Shown here piece by piece: positions 61,401 to 64,000 of a stretch of DNA of 64,000 nucleotides. The stretch's first letter is position 1, and every line of letters starts with the position of its first letter. A program made the translations under genes and the position numbers. The stretch comes from Anas platyrhynchos (taxonomy: Eukaryota; Chordata; Aves; Anseriformes; Anatidae). The notes under the pieces were generated by a model. That model was not told where the DNA came from and made no database searches. It saw only the letters and a program-made list of their open reading frames with translations. The stretch is taken from positions 24,425,001 to 24,489,000 of the forward strand of contig NC_092589.1 in the NCBI RefSeq assembly GCF_047663525.1, read 5' to 3'.

Positions 61401-64000
61401 TTATAAGTATAACATTCCCCTCCATGGAAGCTGTTTTCTTTCTGAGCTAGTCAAAACTAAGTATCAGAAACACAGTCACTGAAAGCAGAAGTTTAATTCA
61501 TCTGCATGCAAATTGCCACGGTAAACCATGCTTGAGTCGCACAGGGAAGATTGGAAGTGACACAGCCTCCGAGCAAAACTGAAGAGTTCGGCTTATTTCT
61601 GCATAACAAGTGCCGTGTGTGACTGAAAGCGATGAATTTTCCATCACTTTCTCACAGGCTGATGAGTATCTTGTTTCCTTGGCATTTCTGTTTCTTTCCA
61701 GTCTCAGAATTGGAGAGTTGAATTCCTCACCTTTCAACTCCTGCCCTATAAACCAGCCTCAGTAAACATCTCGGGTAAAATGGCACACTCCGCAGGCTTG
61801 TCAGTGCAACTGGAGGAAATGTTGAAATCTAAACGATTTCCATTACACATTTCTGTTGTTTTCTGATAACTTTACTGCGTATCAGATCTCAGGATATTGT
61901 ATTTTAATATAAAGGTCAAATCAGTAGAATTTATTCCCACCAGTCGTTCTCTCACCCATTGTTTTTTTTCTTAGTTTTGTTTTGTTTTTGAGGGGTGGAG
62001 GTGTTTGCTTCTAATAGAGCAAGCCTTGAAAATGACAGAGGAACCTGTTCATGAAGGATTTTTTTGCCTTTTTACTAAACTTCAGATATAGCCAATTGTG
62101 CTAATGAAGTTAATCTGTTCCCATGGCTTTGCTGAGCCTGATGCAAGAGCAAGGGATATCCCTTCAGTCCTGTATCCTGTGCCTTAGCCTTGGACTTGTG
62201 GGAATGCCTGACCACAGACGAGGATGGCTGGGAGGGTTCCTGCCCCCAGCTGCAGGTCCACCCTCCTCTGGGTTGTCCTTGCTGCACAGAGGTTCAGCAG
62301 CTGAGCAGCAAAAGCTGCCCATAAAAGACAGCCAGCCTTACTAAAATATACCAGCACACACCACACCATGAACTCCAGCAGTGACAAAGCAGAGGAAAAA
62401 AAACCCTCTGGTATCAAATGTAGAACTTTTTTTTTAGAGGGAAGAGTGGGATAAAACATTGCCAGACAAAATCCAGGCAGGCATCCATAAGCGACTTGTC
62501 CCCAGTACTCCTCAGAGCATCTCTGGAAAAGAGGTGAAACAAATATGGGAATAACTGAACGCAGAACGGGCTAAGAGGTACCCTCTCTATTTGTGGGGAG
62601 AACTGAGGAAGGATTAGGTGGGTTATGAATTTACATTTCCCATTCAGCATCTGCAAAGAGCTTTGTGCCTTAAGTAAGTCCTCTATACACCATTTATTTA
62701 TTTTAATACAAATCATAGAATATCCCTCTGGACCATAGGCAGGCATTGACAGACTGGTACAGGAGATTCCTCTTAGGTGGATGTCTGCTTCCCTGCACAG
62801 CTCTGGGAAGTGTAGTAATGGTTTGGCAATGATTAGAGGCTCTCTCTATAGGATTTTTGCTTTGCTTTCAGTGCAGATATAGCAAAGCATGACTCCCATA
62901 TTGAAGATAAAAGGGATAATCACCAAGGATTTGAGTCAATACTCAGTAAATTGAATTTATACTTGTGTTTCAGTCTAAACTGAATGTATTTAACTTCTTT
63001 TCAGAATAATATTCTCACTAAAGAGAAAATATATAGCTCTGCTGTTCCTTGTTCAAGTTCAGTTACCTTTTTAAATTAGGTGTTCTTTTTTTTCTTTTTT
63101 TCTTTTTTTTTCTTTTTTCTTTCAGCTGGTGCCAATGCCTATAACACTGTCTAGGGGAGACTAGTCCAATAAGCCTTGGGGAAGGAACAGCCATTTCCAC
63201 CATCAGTTCTGATGTTTCACCGTAAGGCAGAAGACGCCCACACCACATCTTTGCTCAGAGAGCAAAGGCTTTCTCGTGATTTCATGAGTAAGGGGAGCAT
63301 AACAAAGGAAGCCATTGCAGTCAGCTATTTCTGCCTGGATAATACACACAGGAGGCTCCATTTCCACCCTCTCTGGCTTTTGGCAGGTTGCCTCTTTTTG
63401 CTGTTTCTAGTTTGTACCTGATGGTATCTATATTGGCAAAGTAGGGGTAAGGATGAGAAAGAGGAAACTGGTGGCTGAGATCTGCAGGGAATCTTTAGGA
63501 GAGGGGCACACCCATGAAGATGGGACATCAACTCAATTGGTTTCCACTTGTTGAAAAATAGAGTTGTTTGCTTTACTACTTTTATGAAAGCAATCAAAAG
63601 GTGCTTCTTCTTTTGTAGCATCATTTCTTGTATTTTCTTGGCAATCTATGAGCGATCATGACTATGGGCAAGTCATACTGCTGATAATTGTAGAATAAAA
63701 TCATGGACCCCCAATATAACTACTTGTTTTCAACACTCGCGGGTTGAGGTTGAAGTGTAGGCAGCAGATCGATGTTGTTGATGTATCTGGTGTCTTGTCT
63801 GATGTGGTGGCAATTCTGTACATGCCTCCAGAAGAGGCAGCAGAGCTATGATGCATCCACCTCGTTCCTGTGTTCTGGCAGCTCTAATTGGGAATCAAGT
63901 TTTGTTTTGTGAGGTGCGGCACAAATATCAAATAAAAGATAGTTTGCCAGTAGGAACCTACCTGTAGCTCATAGGAGATGAGAAAAGGTCATGCCCTGTA
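58433..64000. other. Intergenic region upstream of the expected DISP1 locus
   Basis: No coding exon was recognised on either strand. Contents: a homeodomain-like ATTA cluster at 60539-60556, a T-rich tract at 63083-63123 ending in a splice-acceptor-like TTTCAG, and a weak CR1-end-like CATAGAATA at 62714. DISP1 itself is not visible. Confidence 0.65.
63083..63125 (+). repeat. T-rich tract ending in an acceptor-like TTTCAG
   Basis: Long (T)nC runs followed by TTTCAG|CTGG. May be simple repeat, or the acceptor of an upstream non-coding exon of the next gene. Confidence 0.6.

Noticed and set aside
58433-64000. DISP1 coding exons
   Set aside because: Expected next by synteny, but no frame here resembles the protein; the gene presumably starts beyond the window or has only non-coding exons here.

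Overview
This is a vertebrate nuclear window, almost certainly avian. Multi-exon genes with GT-AG introns encode proteins very close to mammalian orthologs. The recognisable interspersed repeats are CR1-type LINEs carrying the ATTCTATG-like 3' end typical of birds and other reptiles, and no SINEs were seen. Gene order is MIA3(+) - AIDA(-) - BROX(+) - FAM177B-like remnant(+), the conserved order I know from human chromosome 1q41, where DISP1 follows. No bacterial-type features (operons, CRISPR arrays, insertion sequences) are present.

Region by region. 1-5.6 kb holds the last eleven constitutive exons of MIA3/TANGO1 (end of the second coiled coil plus the proline-rich tail), with one candidate 69-base cassette exon and a poly(A) signal at 5578. 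5.6-8.95 kb is the convergent MIA3/AIDA intergenic region and probably contains the AIDA 3' UTR. 8.95-34.97 kb is the whole AIDA gene on the minus strand: ten coding exons, 306 residues. AIDA intron 7 carries a 5'-truncated CR1 with a readable reverse-transcriptase fragment. 34.4-35.6 kb is a CpG island that serves as a head-to-head promoter for AIDA and BROX. 36.2-50.0 kb is BROX: twelve coding exons, 411 residues, ending in a CAAX box, followed by a 2.4 kb 3' UTR. 50-64 kb lacks an intact gene. It holds a CR1-type LINE with an endonuclease fragment joined directly to its 3' end, a 162-base (TTCTC)n tract, a long polypurine tract and apparently non-coding sequence upstream of the expected DISP1 locus.

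The main discovery is a decayed FAM177B-like gene at 53.7-58.4 kb. Three exon remnants keep FAM177-family residues, and the third-to-fourth exon junction keeps compatible splice phase, but exon 3 carries in-frame TGA and TAA codons. The (TTCTC)n tract begins 8 bases past its old splice donor. This looks like a unitary pseudogene at the syntenic position.

The three intact genes are unrelated in pathway: MIA3 organises ER exit sites for bulky cargo, AIDA is a C2-domain Axin/JNK and ER-associated-degradation factor, and BROX is a farnesylated Bro1-domain ESCRT partner. AIDA and BROX probably share promoter control. Exon boundaries were read by eye from splice sites, reading phase and recalled ortholog sequence; no alignment program was run.
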